A DNA stretch of 64,000 nt from Albula goreensis (GCA_022829145.1 CM040743.1:5410646-5474645); one strand, 5' to 3'. Numbered from the stretch's first letter, positions 23,373 through 35,993 are shown. Made by a program: numbers and translations. Notes: generated from the letters alone by a model not told the origin.

Positions 23373-23382
23373 CTGTCAATCA
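23373..23382 (-). promoter_or_regulatory. PBX-PREP decamer
   Basis: CTGTCAATCA, the exact complement of TGATTGACAG, the high-affinity PBX-PREP/MEIS site. One of five exact copies in the window. Confidence 0.4.
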
Positions 23383-23735
23383 TGCTGGCATGTCAGTCAT
23401 TAAATTTAGGTTTAAACTTGAACTAAGCCATGATTTGAGGAGCCAAAAAAGGAGAACAAAACGAGGCCTGGTCAACAGCATTTTACTGTCCCGATTCATG
23501 ACGTTAATATATTTTGCCATAGACACATTAACCAATTAGACATTGTTCTGGAGGGAAAAAAAACCTGGCTGAAGTTGCTATAATGTTGGCTTACGGTACA
23601 TGACTGGAATTCATTTTAAGTGAACATAAATCCTCATTGTTTTGTAACTCCTATCTTTCATCTTTGGTTACAATTCTTCAATAATACGGTCATCTGAAAT
23701 AAAACTAGATGTATCGTATATCTGTATGCAGTAAA

Positions 23736-23750
23736 CCACTAGGTGGCAGT
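23736..23750 (+). promoter_or_regulatory. CTCF motif, plus orientation, perfect core match
   Basis: CCACTAGGTGGCAGT matches all 15 positions of CCASYAGRKGGCRSY. It lies in unique-looking sequence and is the best candidate for a real CTCF site in the window. Confidence 0.6.
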
Positions 23751-26390
23751 ATAATACAAAAGCTAGGCAAAATTAATATTAACATATTGTCCGGATTATC
23801 TCAAAATACTTGAGAAAACTGGAACACTTTTCCCCATTTTTAAACTTAAATGCCATTGAATGCCGACCAGAAAAAAAAAACTTGAGTTGCCATAGGTGAC
23901 AGTGGTTACAGAAACAACAACAGTGCAGTTTCTTTTCATTTCTGTTACTCTTAGCTCAAATATACCAACTTCTTTTTCCTTTTTTTGATATGGTTCCTCC
24001 TCTTTTCACAACTGCAGAGCTCTAACATGACTTAGTTTTGTGACTGAAGCTCAAAGAAACATATCATGTGCATTTCTGAAGCTTAAACATCATCTTACCT
24101 GGATGCTTTAGTTCACTACCCTCGTTGCCAGGACTACAGGCTCATTAATGGTCCAGGAGAGCCACAGAACATGCAGGTGTTTGTTGTTACTCCACATTCA
24201 ATGACTAATTAAAACAGTTGATTACTGTTATCTCACCTCCCCTTCTTTCCTGGGTCTGAACTGGTTGGAGAACTTTGGGTGAAAACGAAACCTCCCCTCT
24301 TGGACCAGCAGCGATTTGCTGTGGAGTATATTCACCAGTTATCTGGGCAACTTTGATGAGTCATACGATGATAATCAGGCACTTCTGTAAATTAAAGTAC
24401 CTCATAGTTTCCTGAAATTTTGTTTGGCTACTCCAGAATATGTTACCCTTATATCCTTGGTCAAGGAATCCAAATTTTCAGAAACCATGCCATATAAATT
24501 GATAAAATGTTTAAATGCAAATAAGACATTTTGCTCTGTACAAGGCAGTCTACTGAGAAATTTGTCAGCCATATGAAGACCATCTGGACCAAGAGTTAAA
24601 TTGTTATATAACATGCATATGGTATGGTATGATATAATGAAAGCAGTGTTTTTTTCAGTTGTTTTCTTTATTCTGATCCTGTACTTACTCTCTGTTTGAT
24701 GGCTTAAAAGGCTTTTCTGACAGGCTTACTGTAGCCGACGCTCTCTTATTTCACTTCACTTTGTCCACTTAATGTCTATAAATACTGCCGGCATAAGAGC
24801 GTCTTTTTTAAAATTATACGTCTGTTTCTCTTACGAGGATCGTGTTTCCCCTCCATATAATTCAGCTCTATTTTCATCTTGTCTGTGTTATTTTTCATTT
24901 TGAATCTTGGGTTTTCTTCTTATTTAGTCGGTCTGTGTTCTGCTTATATTTGGGGCTTCTCCACAGTTTTTCACCCTAATTTAGAGTGCTTGATTCCAGT
25001 GGTAGGTTTGTCACGTATGTGTACTATTCCACTGTGTAATACACCAGCGATTCCACCACAGACATTGAGCAGGAGAACTGTGGAGCTGATGCTGGCCAAT
25101 TGCAGGTGTCTTATTAACCAGAGGGGTCGCTAGCGAGCTACGAGAAGGAGGACATCCTGAGAACTAGTCTCACCTTTGTACTGCTGAAATCTCTTCAGCA
25201 GGCTTCTCAAATCTTCCTTTCGGGAGGGACATAGTGTCTGCTAGTGCTTGGTGTGTTTCAACACCTACAGGCTTACCGGAATCATTCTCAAGGAAACTGT
25301 TTCTCAGCTATATGTCATATTCTGTTTCTTGAAAATATTGTTTCACAATCATCCATGTCCAAAAGTGAATGTCAGTGGAAGTATGAGTATTTTGACCGTA
25401 AAGGTCAGTTTTCTGTCTTCCAAGAAATTCCCAATGGAATATTATGGACATTTCACCTTACATTGCATGTATGATGCATCTGTTCTCTTCATAAAGTTAT
25501 TAAGAAACTTGTGTAGTTCTGTGATCTCCAACGCCAAAAAAAAAAATACAATTCTATGAGCATTTTGTCGAGTAAAATCATAACTTCGGATGGAAGACTA
25601 TTTTAATCCATTCTGAGGTTTCAGGTACCAGGGGCAGATAAAGATCCGGTTATTGTATACCATGTGATATCTTTTTTTAAAAGTTGAAGTGATGAAAATA
25701 GTTTCCGTTCAAGATACCTGCAGTCATAAAATGAGAGTAATTTAGGTTTCTTGGCTGACAGTCATTTTTATTCTTATTAAAAAAACAATATGTCAAGCTG
25801 AACAAAGTAAAATGTCACTTCAGTAAAAAAAAAGTCGGCTTCTGTAGCTGTTTTATGTTATAGGGTTTACAGAATGTCTCAGTGAGTTTTGTTTGGGTAA
25901 AGATTCTGCGTGTTTGGGGAGTACCCTGGCTGCGGTCTAGCTGCAGGCTTTTGTGTGATTGTTTTATGTTTTACTCTGATTTGACATGAAAAGTACATGC
26001 ACATTTCCAGTGACTTCCACATACAGTGCTACTCTATCATTTCATTCAGTCGGGCTAAAATGGCTCTCAGCTGCACAACCGCTACTTAAATTGCCTGTTA
26101 CAAAAACGGAAGAAACCATTTTGTGAGGAACCAAAGAGCAGAGTGAAAAATAGCAATTACAGAGGTTTCCTCCCCTAATTTATACCAAAGATCATAACAT
26201 TGAGAGAAAGCCAAGGGACCATGGTTAGAATGTAGATATTTCCTAGATTTTGTTTACAGTTGGTTTCCACTAAATCAGATGGTAGCTTTCTATAAACGGG
26301 GCTGACTGTATTGGTGGTGAATTTTTTTGGCCAGTCAAAACAAAGTAAGGATCGCCAGTTCCGCACATTCAGCCTCCCTCCCTCTCTGAT
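23751..26390. other. Unique AT-rich DNA, no gene seen
   Basis: About 2.6 kb with no repeat family recognised. The frames at 24879-25133 and 25244-25559 overlap or are low complexity and have no recognisable product. Confidence 0.5.
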
Positions 26391-26560
26391 CGGGCGGCCG
26401 CCCCGATGAGAGGCGGGCGGCCGCTAGGTCTGCCGTGGCGGGTCGCATGACAAAAGAGGAGGCGGGCCCCCTGAAAGTGTGGCGCAATTACCGCGGTGAC
26501 CGCCACGCGCGGCGATTACAGGCCTCTCTGGGCTGACGGTACTACAGCGCTTCCTTTGTT
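26391..26560. promoter_or_regulatory. CpG-rich patch with two NotI sites
   Basis: GGGCGGCCGC occurs at 26392-26401 and again at 26415-26424, each holding a GCGGCCGC. The patch is dense in CpG in an otherwise AT-rich area. A small unmethylated island or cryptic promoter is possible. The 84-codon frame that follows (26560-26814) is not recognised. Confidence 0.4.
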
Positions 26561-26954
26561 TGCTCATTCCCCCGGACGAGCCGGACGGATGCTCCTCTGT
26601 GCCATATCCCCCGCAGCTGCTGAGGAAAGCAGGGCCTCTTCATTCCGTTAACCTGCCGATTGACCCTTGTTTCCCTGACGACCCGGCACAGGTGTGCCCA
26701 TACGGGTCTCTGCTCCAGAGAGAGCCCCACATCCACCCCCACAGCTTAATGGAGAGATGGCTCCAGAAAACTCATGAACAACTTACAGAGCAACTTACAC
26801 AGCCTACAACTTAAATAACTCATATTTTTAGCTGCCACCAGCAGCTCTATAGGTCGTTCTGTCAGTTGGTTGGTCGGGTCGGTACACAGAAATTTGCCCA
26901 CCCTTTGGTCGGCCACAATTTTCATCCTAGGAGGCTGATATTTGGCATGGATGT

Positions 26955-26957
<3 letters not shown>
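26561..26957. other. Unique DNA, no gene supported
   Basis: An 84-codon plus-strand frame (26560-26814) has a proline-rich start, no family resemblance, and lacks clear splice sites. Treated as non-coding. Confidence 0.4.

Positions 26958-26998
<41 letters not shown>
26958..26998. repeat. (GT)n microsatellite
   Basis: 41 bp of uninterrupted GT. Confidence 0.98.
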
Positions 26999-27000
<2 letters not shown>

Positions 27001-27084
27001 GCTGTGTGTTTCTGTTCATGCTGATTGGCTAAAAGGGGACGTGGCAGTGGGAGTGGTCTGGTCGCAGCTATTGCAGAGTCGCAC

Positions 27085-27240
27085 TTGTTACATACTATCA
27101 CACACTCAGGTGTGTAAAGACACAATTCAGGTGAGGTTCCTTACTCAGGGATACAAGTAGTGCCCAACTGGGGGAATCAAACTTGCAACCTCAAAATTAC
27201 ATGTCCTGTTCCTCAACCACTGGCATCCATTACACAGTCA
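27085..27240 (-). mobile_element. tRNA-derived SINE, minus strand, head region
   Basis: On the minus strand AGTGGTTGAGGAA (A box, about 27211-27223) is followed by GGTTGCAAGTTTGATTCCCC (B box, about 27171-27190) and then a body with TGAGTAAGGAACCTCACCTG. The order and spacing match the fish SINE type seen at 36155. The 3' tail is missing. Confidence 0.7.
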
Positions 27241-27689
27241 GAAGGAGAAATATCTAGTTAAAAGGGACTTTTCAAGGACACTGGAAAAATATCTGGTTAG
27301 GATGTCATTTGTAAATTATCGTTATGAAAAGAACGTTCCCCAAACCATGTTAAAAAATATTTATTTTTCCAATTAAGTTCTAATTAAGCTACAGAAAAAT
27401 ATACCACTCATATTGCTTACATACTTTTGTGACATTCCCTAATTCTTATAATTTAGCTTTGAAAACACATCATGGAGGATAGCATCAAATGTATTTAAAA
27501 TGTCAGACAGATTTGTTTGTCATTGCTAAAATTAGTACTAAAAATAATAGGACACAATAATAACTAAACTGAATAATTTTTAACCAGGAAAACAAACCTA
27601 ACATTGCTCAAAGGCCTCTCCTCCATTCTTCCTTGTGGCCTCAAGATGACGTTGAAGGGACCCTCAGAAACAGGACAGATTAAATGCTT
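27241..27689. other. Unique AT-rich DNA, no gene seen
   Basis: Nothing recognised. Confidence 0.5.
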
Positions 27690-27736
27690 GGAACATTCAC
27701 TCGGAATTCACGAATGTTCCGAGCGTGTTCTGGAAC
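27690..27736. promoter_or_regulatory. Cluster of heat-shock-element-like inverted GAA/TTC pairs
   Basis: Three correctly spaced pairs in 47 bp: GAACATTC (27691-27698), GAATGTTC (27712-27719) and TTCTGGAA (27728-27735). The first and second also form the inverted repeat GGAACATTC / GAATGTTCC. HSF binds alternating GAA units with two bases between. Here the pairs are separate rather than one continuous array, so activity is uncertain. Confidence 0.3.
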
Positions 27737-28770
27737 CGTTGTATTGTTATCTGATCGGTCTGACGGGCAAACCCTAACCCACCCATTCCCCACTACTGCC
27801 CCTTTCCAATCAAACAGCATGTAGAATATCACCATTCCACATAATGGAGATATGCTTTAGTGTACAATGCAAAACGGTGAGAGCAAGTTGGTCTCCTTCC
27901 TCTCAGAGCACAGCTAGCATGATTCTCGGAGGTCAACCAAATCCGCTCTGGCCATGTTTGTCTTTACGATCACAGCTAGTTAAAACCTCCTTGGCACCAA
28001 GGAAGACCCTCCGAAGCCAGATGCAGAATTTTCCAGCTGTCCACAAAGTTGGACGTGTCACCAGAAAGAAAACTGGAGGAAAAAAAAGATCATGAAGAAA
28101 ATAACAGAATGACATGTCAAAACTAAGACTGGACGAACCTTCATTAAGCATGAAAAAAAGTATTTGTATTCATGTATATTATTTTATACCACAGTCATGT
28201 GGGATGTATCTGTTTTTGACATTCCAGGTGCAGTGGTACAGTTTGAACCATCCTGTATCTTGTGGTTGACAGTTATTTTCCCTGTGTGAATCTGCTGTCA
28301 TATTTAAAGCAACCTAGGCGATAATGTAACTGTCTGGAAAAGAAATAATCGTAAAATTCTTGAAGCCATAAAACTTTTGAGACGTTAAGTATTAACACAT
28401 TGCTTTGGTTTTTCAAGTAAAACAAGTCTTGCAGTCAGGCAGGACTCACTTCTTTACTCACAACTATTGATTACATTAACTTTTATCATAATTCAATACA
28501 AGGTCATAACTGTAAATATTAAAAATGTTTTATTACATTTTTTAAAGGTTATGCTGTGCTGTATAATATCTATATTTAACACATTAAATAACACATTAGG
28601 TTGTGTTAAAATTAATTTCTGTACGCTGAATGCTTAACAGTTTTTTAAATGTTACACTTGCATACGTCATTATCTTTATATTACAAGCCATAACTCATTG
28701 ATATTTTTCATAAGGGTGAATGGCAGGAAATAGTCACCATTAACTCCATAAACTGTGCATGGTGATTACA
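27737..28770. other. Unique DNA, no gene supported
   Basis: The 83-codon plus frame at 27844-28095 ends in a Lys/Arg-rich stretch but is not recognised. The rest is AT-rich. Confidence 0.45.
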
Positions 28771-28785
28771 ACACTAGGGGGCGCC
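28771..28785 (+). promoter_or_regulatory. CTCF-like motif, plus orientation
   Basis: ACACTAGGGGGCGCC matches the CTCF core at 14 of 15 positions in unique-looking sequence. Confidence 0.5.
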
Positions 28786-31714
28786 ATGTTACTAAAACCA
28801 ACTACAGTGACACACATTCCAATCAATGACATTATTTTTAAAACGGAAAAATCCCATTTCCACGTCACAATACTTCTTATTTGTAAGCCAGGCCATTAGT
28901 GGATAAGTGTGACTTATCCACTGCTATTCAAGAGTGCCGTTTTCTTTTTCGAAAGTGCATCCTTGTTCAAGTGCCAAGCAGAAGTTTGCGGAGTGGCATG
29001 ATCCTTCATTAACTCTAAAAGAGACAGAATTGAAGGTTGTCAGGTCTAATGAGATCTGTCTCCGTCGCGGAGTCTGCCGTGTGGTAATCGAATTGGCACA
29101 AACCCGAGCCGCTGCCAATTCACCCGAGCGCATTATGGACACAAAAGCTCGAGCCTCTAATCTGTATATTCCACATGCGCGCACGGGCAGTCGCGCACAG
29201 GCTTTGGAATGAATACACCGAGTCGAATCACAAGCAAAGCAGTATTTCCACGAATTTATATTCAGAATTCCTTTATAAATGTCCAGTTTTCCTGTGGTGT
29301 TCTCCTTTTAAAACGTGTAGATTGAGAAATTTTCATAACGTTTTTAAACACAGGTACACACAGCTAAGAATAAACCACTCTACTAGCTGAGGTGGAAAAA
29401 CCCCGCCTTCAGAGAGTAGAGGTATAACCATGTGTTTGTTCCACCAACGCTTCAAAGCAGCCGATTCTGATTCTTGCACCTATTCGGACAAGTGGGTAAG
29501 CTAATTAGTAATATCAGATGGTTTTAATGAATAAGCGGAACAAAAACAGGATAGTACCTCTACTTTCTGAAACTGGGGTCTCCACCTCTGACTACAACTG
29601 TAGAATATGTAACAGGTGCAGTGTTAATTTGATCATGGTGAGTGGAAATGAAAGTGTATCATTATATTGTATACATTTTTTCTTTCGTTATTGCGTAACC
29701 CACCCTCCACCCTCCCATAATCCAAAAATGGGTCCTGGCCAGCAACGTTTAGGAATGACCGAAAATCTGAATGGGCTAATTCGGCCCGGACTATCTTTGG
29801 GATTAAATCTGGTTGATATGTACGACGGTGCCCTTTGCCCTGGTCTGCTCACGCACTGCACTTCTTTGAAAACTCAGCAAAAAATACGAATAAAAAAAGA
29901 CTGGTCGACGTAATTAACTTCTGCGCCCGTTATTCAGCACGGTAAATTCAGAGCTTGTTTTGTGAGTGGCTTAATGCATTTTCCATATTCGTCTGCTGGG
30001 ACGGAGAGTCTGAAGCGGCTTCCGCGTGGAGACAGTCGGTTGAAATACGGTTTAGTAGTCATCTTAGGGGGATTTCACTTGAATGATTTGCTCGGTTGTC
30101 GAGCTGATAATTAAGCAACCAGCAATTTAAACAACAGAGTACACTACCTTACTTCCTCAGACACTCTTCTTAAGTTTTATTTATTTATTTATTTTTGACA
30201 GTTTCACCGTGTAAAAACTGAAAGACAAATGAGATTCTTGCGAATTCTTGTAGAATGCATCTATGCTCCTAAAAATGTCTCCTTGGACTTCCTGAAAGGT
30301 ATGCTACACTTCTCACTTTGGACAGGGGCTAGCTTGCTGATCCAGTAAGCACACAGTCCTCTTGCTAACACACTTAGCATTACTCCAGGACACCGCAGCC
30401 AAATAGATGAAGCCGTTGGGTTGCTAGAACTCAGGAAAAGTAGGGGAAAGGTCTTAATTACCAAAATGTAGTGTGCAGTGTCGCTTAAATTCCTGCCAAT
30501 AGAGTTTGTGAGGAACAGCTCAGAGCCCTCTCTGGACCAATCAACAGACTCAGTCGCGCACGGAGACTCACTGGTTTCTCTCAGTTTATTACAGCTTACC
30601 TGCATCTTGTTTTCATTACAAATAGCCGTCAACGGGCCTCGTTTCCATTAATGGCAAACCGCTGTGAAAACACGGAGAGGGTCTGGCTGCCCATGTGGCC
30701 AGCGTCTGTCAGGGCCTGGGTCTGGGCGAAAACCTCAGCCACGACGCATCGGCCAACACAAACACATTGCGCCTATTTAAAAAAGGTAAGATTGAGAGCA
30801 GTTGTGCCGCTGTGGTAGTTCTTGTATCGGAAAGAGCAACAGGCTCCAAATAGACAAAAATGAATTAACTCATTAGAGCTTTCGTACCGCCAAGCTTTTA
30901 CTTTATCCCAGAAGGTTTGAACAAACACACTAGCATCAAATTACCCGTAGACTTGCGCAATACACAAGTACTGTATAGTAATCCTTAAGTAGTATATAGA
31001 GTACTAGGACTCTTTCTCTCACATACACACATTGAGCTTTTGGTCACTGAACGTATTTTGGTATCTTGACCTCTCTAATGCTGTAGTTACACCAAACACT
31101 CTGTGGCTCTTCAGCTTGCTGCTGGAAAATGTCAGTGTAAGGTTGGCCGCTCATTTTCCATAAAGTATCTTCATGGAGTCCTGTTTGTGTTTGTGAGCTT
31201 GTTGCCCAGGGCGATTTCAGGAGCCCCCTCGTCTAGCCAATCTTACTTCCTGATTTTTGGTTTGGAAATTCAGTGAAACCCAGATTTTATGTGAATTCGG
31301 ATATAACGCGATGAGTCATTGGACCTCTTCTATTATTGAAGCTTTACTAAAAACTAATTTGTGTTTTAATTTCTACTGTAACAACAACAATTTATTCATG
31401 GAATTCTTTAATTCAAAAGTAATTTACTTTACAGGAGGTAAACGTGGAAAAAACTAGTCAAATAGACGGAAAATAGGGGTGTTTTAGGATGTTAGGTCAA
31501 CATTGGGTCAGTTTGAACGCTGATTTTCTTGAACCCCCGATTTAGCATGACCCACTTTTTCTTGAATACATTTTATGGACCTCAAAGAATTATAACAGGG
31601 CCACATTGTGCTTCACTAAGAGTAGGTAGCTACAGTAGAACAGTACTTGCTAGGTCAAATTGACTGAGATTGCTTGTGAAGAAATTGGTGCCACCACAGG
31701 TTTAAACCTACAGC
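28786..31714. other. Unique DNA, candidate conserved non-coding element near 28930-29215
   Basis: 28930-29215 is complex, CpG-containing and repeat-free, unlike its AT-rich flanks. A 92-codon plus frame and an 86-codon minus frame overlap there, neither recognised, which suits non-coding constraint better than coding. 29518-29913 (131 codons) and 30261-30632 minus (123 codons) are also unrecognised. (TTTA)n lies near 30177-30196. Confidence 0.4.
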
Positions 31715-31817
31715 GTTCTTTAATGGTAGCTAGTTAGCAACCAACCAGCCACTGAACTTTCATGCTATCAATCGTTGTAATGTAGTCAATGTTGCTGGCT
31801 AGCTACCATTCAGGAAC
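31715..31817. repeat. Hairpin-forming inverted repeat, 27-bp arms
   Basis: 31715-31741 and the complement of 31791-31817 match at 23 of 27 positions, including AATGGTAGCTAG unbroken. The loop is 49 bp. The overall size suits a small RNA hairpin or a short MITE. No matching known microRNA was recognised. Confidence 0.7.
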
Positions 31818-33431
31818 TGCTTGATTGCCTAAATAAATGAGTAAAAATGATACAGTTTTGAGAAATTGCAGATTTCAGTAATTGGTAAAGTTGTAGTTAG
31901 CTAGCTAACATATTTTCCAACACACGGATGTTTATGTGGCATTTGTGCATTTTGTGGAAAGGCTCAAAGGCATCCATTTGATTCTAGTTAAAAAAAAAAA
32001 AAAAAAAAGGGATTTTTTTGCAAGACAAAAACTCATTCATTCATACTTAAATCATTTTCCAACAACATTTACAGCAAACAGCCATCACTTGTGAGTTGAG
32101 GGAATAGTCTTGACTTTGAAATTAGCACCAAGTTTCAGAATCTGCTTTCTGGCCGAAACAGGGCCATTTTCTGAAGGGTCTGCCTGCAGGCTCTCCTCCC
32201 TGGCCCCTCACTTGTCAAACTATGGCCTGAGAGGTGCAGACAGACTCTCTTGGAAATTTTTATACTGTATAGTTTTATACTACGCTAGTCTCCTCCAAAA
32301 GCATAAGATGTTAATGTTTACAGCAGGCGTTTTTGACCTAAGGAACAGCTCCTGATCTGTGTTTGGAGTTCTGCCTCAAGCTCTGTACATGTTAATTTCT
32401 GGCCTTTCTTTGCTGAAGTTACCAGAAAACGATGGATGTCCCTCCGAGAAGATTAAGCATATGCCTTAGTCATTTGACAGTTGGCCGCGTTCATCGGCAC
32501 AGTACTGGTGGATTGTGTGTTACGTCGACGTCGGTTTTTTTGAGTAAGTGGACTGATTTAATGGTAAGAAACCCCATAAATTGTAATTAAGATCCCTTGC
32601 TGGAACATTGTTTTATCCCATCTTGGGGAAAACACATTTTTGTATTCCTTTTTTTTAACTCAGATGTGGGGCAGTTAACACTGTCAAAGTTCTGACATAG
32701 ATTGAACTCTTTGCGGCCATTGCGTTCCAATTTTCCCTCCGAAAAGCTCACCAAGCCAACTTTAAGTATACATGTAGCCCTAGACGGTGAAAAGTTGAAG
32801 AAAATCCCAGGATCGGCTGATCATGGGGTAGGAAACGGTACTTTGACCTCACCCAAGTGCATGCCAGCTGTACTTGAACTCCCGCCAGATAATAATAATG
32901 AAAAAAAAAATCCACATTTCGACAGGAAGCCATACGATTTTGAGTAATTAGTGCTGTGCTTAGCCTCACCAGAGACATAAATATAGCACTTTAAGGAATG
33001 AACTTAGAATTAAAATATATATGAAAATAAATAACGTTATGGTGATTAACAAATCTTTGGCATTGTCTTGAGATTGCATCACATCATCCCACTGTGGTTT
33101 ATTTTCATACAACTGCACAGTCTGGACTCATTCTGCTTATACTGCAGCCACTTGGAAAAGACATAATTCAACACAGATATAATCAAACATACCTGACAAA
33201 CTAAGAATTGACAACTACTTTGTAGTTGACTTGTTCATAAATTATAAGGTAGGTACAATTTTCAAAGAATGTTGAACAGGCTTAAACATCAACTTTAGAG
33301 GCACTCGCTATTGCCTTATGATTAGTTCCCCATCGACCAATCAGATTCTAGATTTTAACCAAGACATCAGTATTGATGGGAATCTCATTCATGTTTACCA
33401 GGCATTGCCATCATAGCCCTCATAAGTTAAA
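31818..33431. other. Unique AT-rich DNA with poly-A tract, no gene seen
   Basis: Poly-A at about 31989-32007. Frames at 32110-32355 and 32702-32978 are short and unrecognised. Confidence 0.5.
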
Positions 33432-33614
33432 GGCTGGTATTCAGTCATTGGAGTCATTTTGGCTCACAGAAAATACAAGTGTTCGTTTTCATCCTGACCA
33501 AGACAGTTATTAAAAATAACTCACCAAACTGTTCTTCTAGATGAAAATAATTATTAAAGTTATTATTCAAACATAAGTAAAAGGTAAAGGAAAAATGTTG
33601 ATTGAATCCCAGCC
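33432..33614. mobile_element. Palindromic MITE, GGCTGG-ATTCA-TCA family, copy 1
   Basis: 183 bp. Left end GGCTGGTATTCAGTCA; right end, on the minus strand, GGCTGGGATTCAATCA. Internal block CCAAACTGTTCTTCTAGA is shared with the second copy at 50976-51162, as is TTTTGGCTCACA. Confidence 0.7.
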
Positions 33615-34030
33615 AAAGTCACTTTGTATCCCTATACTCTTACAGCTCTTGAGCTACGAACACTTTCATGCATCCGAAGAGTATAAAACAATTCTCATGA
33701 ATCAAATTCACACTGGAGACTTTAATCCCCATAATTCCATGTTGGGTTTTTCGCAACCATAAAGATTGTTTCGCAGAACAGCATTCGTTACCTGCCAACA
33801 AAAAAATGTAATAACCTGGTGTTGCTATTCATTGTGGTAACAGGACAGAATCGTTAATTTAGTTTTTTTCTATATTCTCGCTGGCGTATTTGTTCTGGAT
33901 GTGAATAGAATTAGTCACATAAGCTCCTGGCAACCAATCGGAATTGCAAATTGGATTGCGTATATGTTTGTTAGTTTTGAGGGGCCCTGCTCATTGTTAG
34001 CCAATGACTGCCCTCATGTTCCACCTGGGG
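33615..34030. other. Unique AT-rich DNA, no gene seen
   Basis: Nothing recognised. Confidence 0.5.
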
Positions 34031-34233
34031 CAGGGATCCTACACTCCGGTCCCAGAGGCCCACCACAACGTCTGCAGGTTTTGTGTGTTTTTCTTTCAAT
34101 CGGCTGCCTAATTTAGGCCCTCGGAACCAAAGTGTGTGGTCTCTTCAGCCAATGAATGACTTAAATCAGACACTCAAGTGCTGAAGCGGAGCAGAGACCA
34201 ACACATTCTGGAACCCTTCAGGGCTAATGTGTG
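34031..34233. mobile_element. hAT-like palindromic MITE, degenerate copy
   Basis: Starts CAGGGATCCTACACTCCGGTCC and continues with TCTGCAGGTTTTGTGTG, TCAATCGGCTGCCTAATTTAGG, and GACTTAAATCAGACACTCAAGTGCTGAAG. This order of blocks matches a common fish repeat with ends CAGGGGTG-CCAACTCCGGTCCTGGAGGGCC (recalled). The right terminus is eroded. Confidence 0.65.
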
Positions 34234-34831
34234 AGATCTCTGGCCCGGAGTGAACCTGCTGTTCATTTGTCCTTTTTCTCCACTTTAGCAAAGGTCAGAC
34301 TCTGCCAGGTGTCATCTCTAATGAGACGGTATGGAAAGATTTGATGAGAATTACTCACTCCAAGTTAAATAGAGAGTGGACCGTTGAATTGAACTCTGAC
34401 AATTGTAACTACCCCAGAACCTGAACACACCCCTCCTCCACACACACATACATACACACAAAACAAACAGTCAACCTGGTTTTAAAAAAAAATACTTGCT
34501 TTTTAAAATCTTTTTGTGGTTGACTACTCCAAGTAATGATGGAAGCATCCCTGGCAAATTTCACATTTAGCCCTTTCCATCATGAATGACAATGCATTTT
34601 GGAAACATGGAATTAACCTGTCAGCGTAGCACTGGATTTATTTGTGCTGCTTTGACAGTAATTGCTATGCAGCATGTTAACTATGTCGTGGGGCAAGAGA
34701 AGTTGTGTCTGTTTTTAGAATGTATTCCCAGAGGGGGTTCAGTTCAACCTGGTCAGAATGGTGGGTCACATTTGGTAAGAACTTTCTGCTGTCAAATTAA
34801 TTAGAATTGTGATTATTATGGGATGTGTGTG
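34234..34831. other. Unique DNA, no gene seen
   Basis: Nothing recognised apart from a short CA-rich stretch at about 34439-34460. Confidence 0.5.
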
Positions 34832-34876
34832 TGTTTGTTTGTTTGTTTGTTTGTTTGTTTGTTTGTTTGTTTGTTT
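34832..34876. repeat. (GTTT)n microsatellite
   Basis: About 11 tetranucleotide units. Confidence 0.95.
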
Positions 34877-35993
34877 TTCTTGGCATCATTTGGTTTCTCC
34901 CTATTCAAAGTAACCAGCTGCCTTTCTAGAGCTTTATGCTACTTTTCAGGACAGTTTATATTAATCAGCTGTCTGTCAACATTGATTTTCATTTCTCTCC
35001 ACACTTATTCCTCCACCATTTTTCAGAATTGCGTGAGATTTTCTTCATATAACCCCAACAACTCTAGATTTCCGTGTAGTTTTAGCTTCACCTTTTGCTA
35101 TTCTATGGATCAAGTCTTGTGAAAATGAAAGAATCGTCAACCTTGAGTAGCTTTTCAAACATTATTTGTATGTGGGTCCATATTGTATGATTCATTAAGG
35201 CCAGAAAATTACTGTTGGTTATGTCATCTCGGTTTAAACGCTTAATAAACTGAGGACCAGTTCAAAAAAATACCCATTTAAAATCTGCACCTTAACATGA
35301 CACAAGGTTGATGTTCAGAAATGCATGTCAAAGTAATTAATCCCTCCAAACAGCATCTCTTATAAAGCAGCATTTATTTCTCAGGTTTTCAAGTTTTACA
35401 ATTGTCTTATAAATTAAATTAAAGGGAGCACAATGTCAAACAAGATGAATTAAGCAGTGCCGGTATAATAAATCAACATTCAGTAAACAGGCCTGGAAGG
35501 TACGGAAAAATTAGCAAATGACTTGACTATTTAGTAAACGTACAGCCTTACCCTTTATTTCGAGAAAAAAAAGCTAATCTAATTTGGGTGTTATACACGC
35601 AAATACACTTAAGAAGATTTGTCTTCATTTGCATCAGGGTCCGTTCGCTTATCAGGATAGACGCGCAACACAGAAACGCGGGGTACAGGGTTCATCAAGG
35701 ACAGGATTTGTGCGAGCGAGGGGGAAAAAAAGCACGGAAAGCTCATTTGCGGCCGTGGCTCGTAAGATGGATTGCTGTCTCGCGCTCCATTGGCTTGCAG
35801 AGCGCTGCCGCTTCGCATCGAGATGGATGAACAGGCTTTTTGGAACCTTTCCCTCCGTTCAAGGACCACTTCAGCACCAGGCTCCCGTCAATTCATTACC
35901 CCTTCTTGGACCACTTGGAGAGAGAGCGGACGTCGGCGGTAGTTTAACCTGTCACTGGCCCTAAAGTAAAATGTAAATATTGAGGCAATAGCC
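34877..35993. other. Unique DNA with CpG-containing patch 35640-35960
   Basis: 35640-35960 has more CpG than its flanks and overlapping frames on both strands (126 and 80 codons plus, 86 minus), none recognised. It is a possible regulatory patch. The rest is AT-rich. Confidence 0.4.

Noticed and set aside
29518-29913. 131-codon plus frame
   Set aside because: Unrecognised product, long Phe/Tyr-rich stretches typical of AT-rich non-coding DNA.
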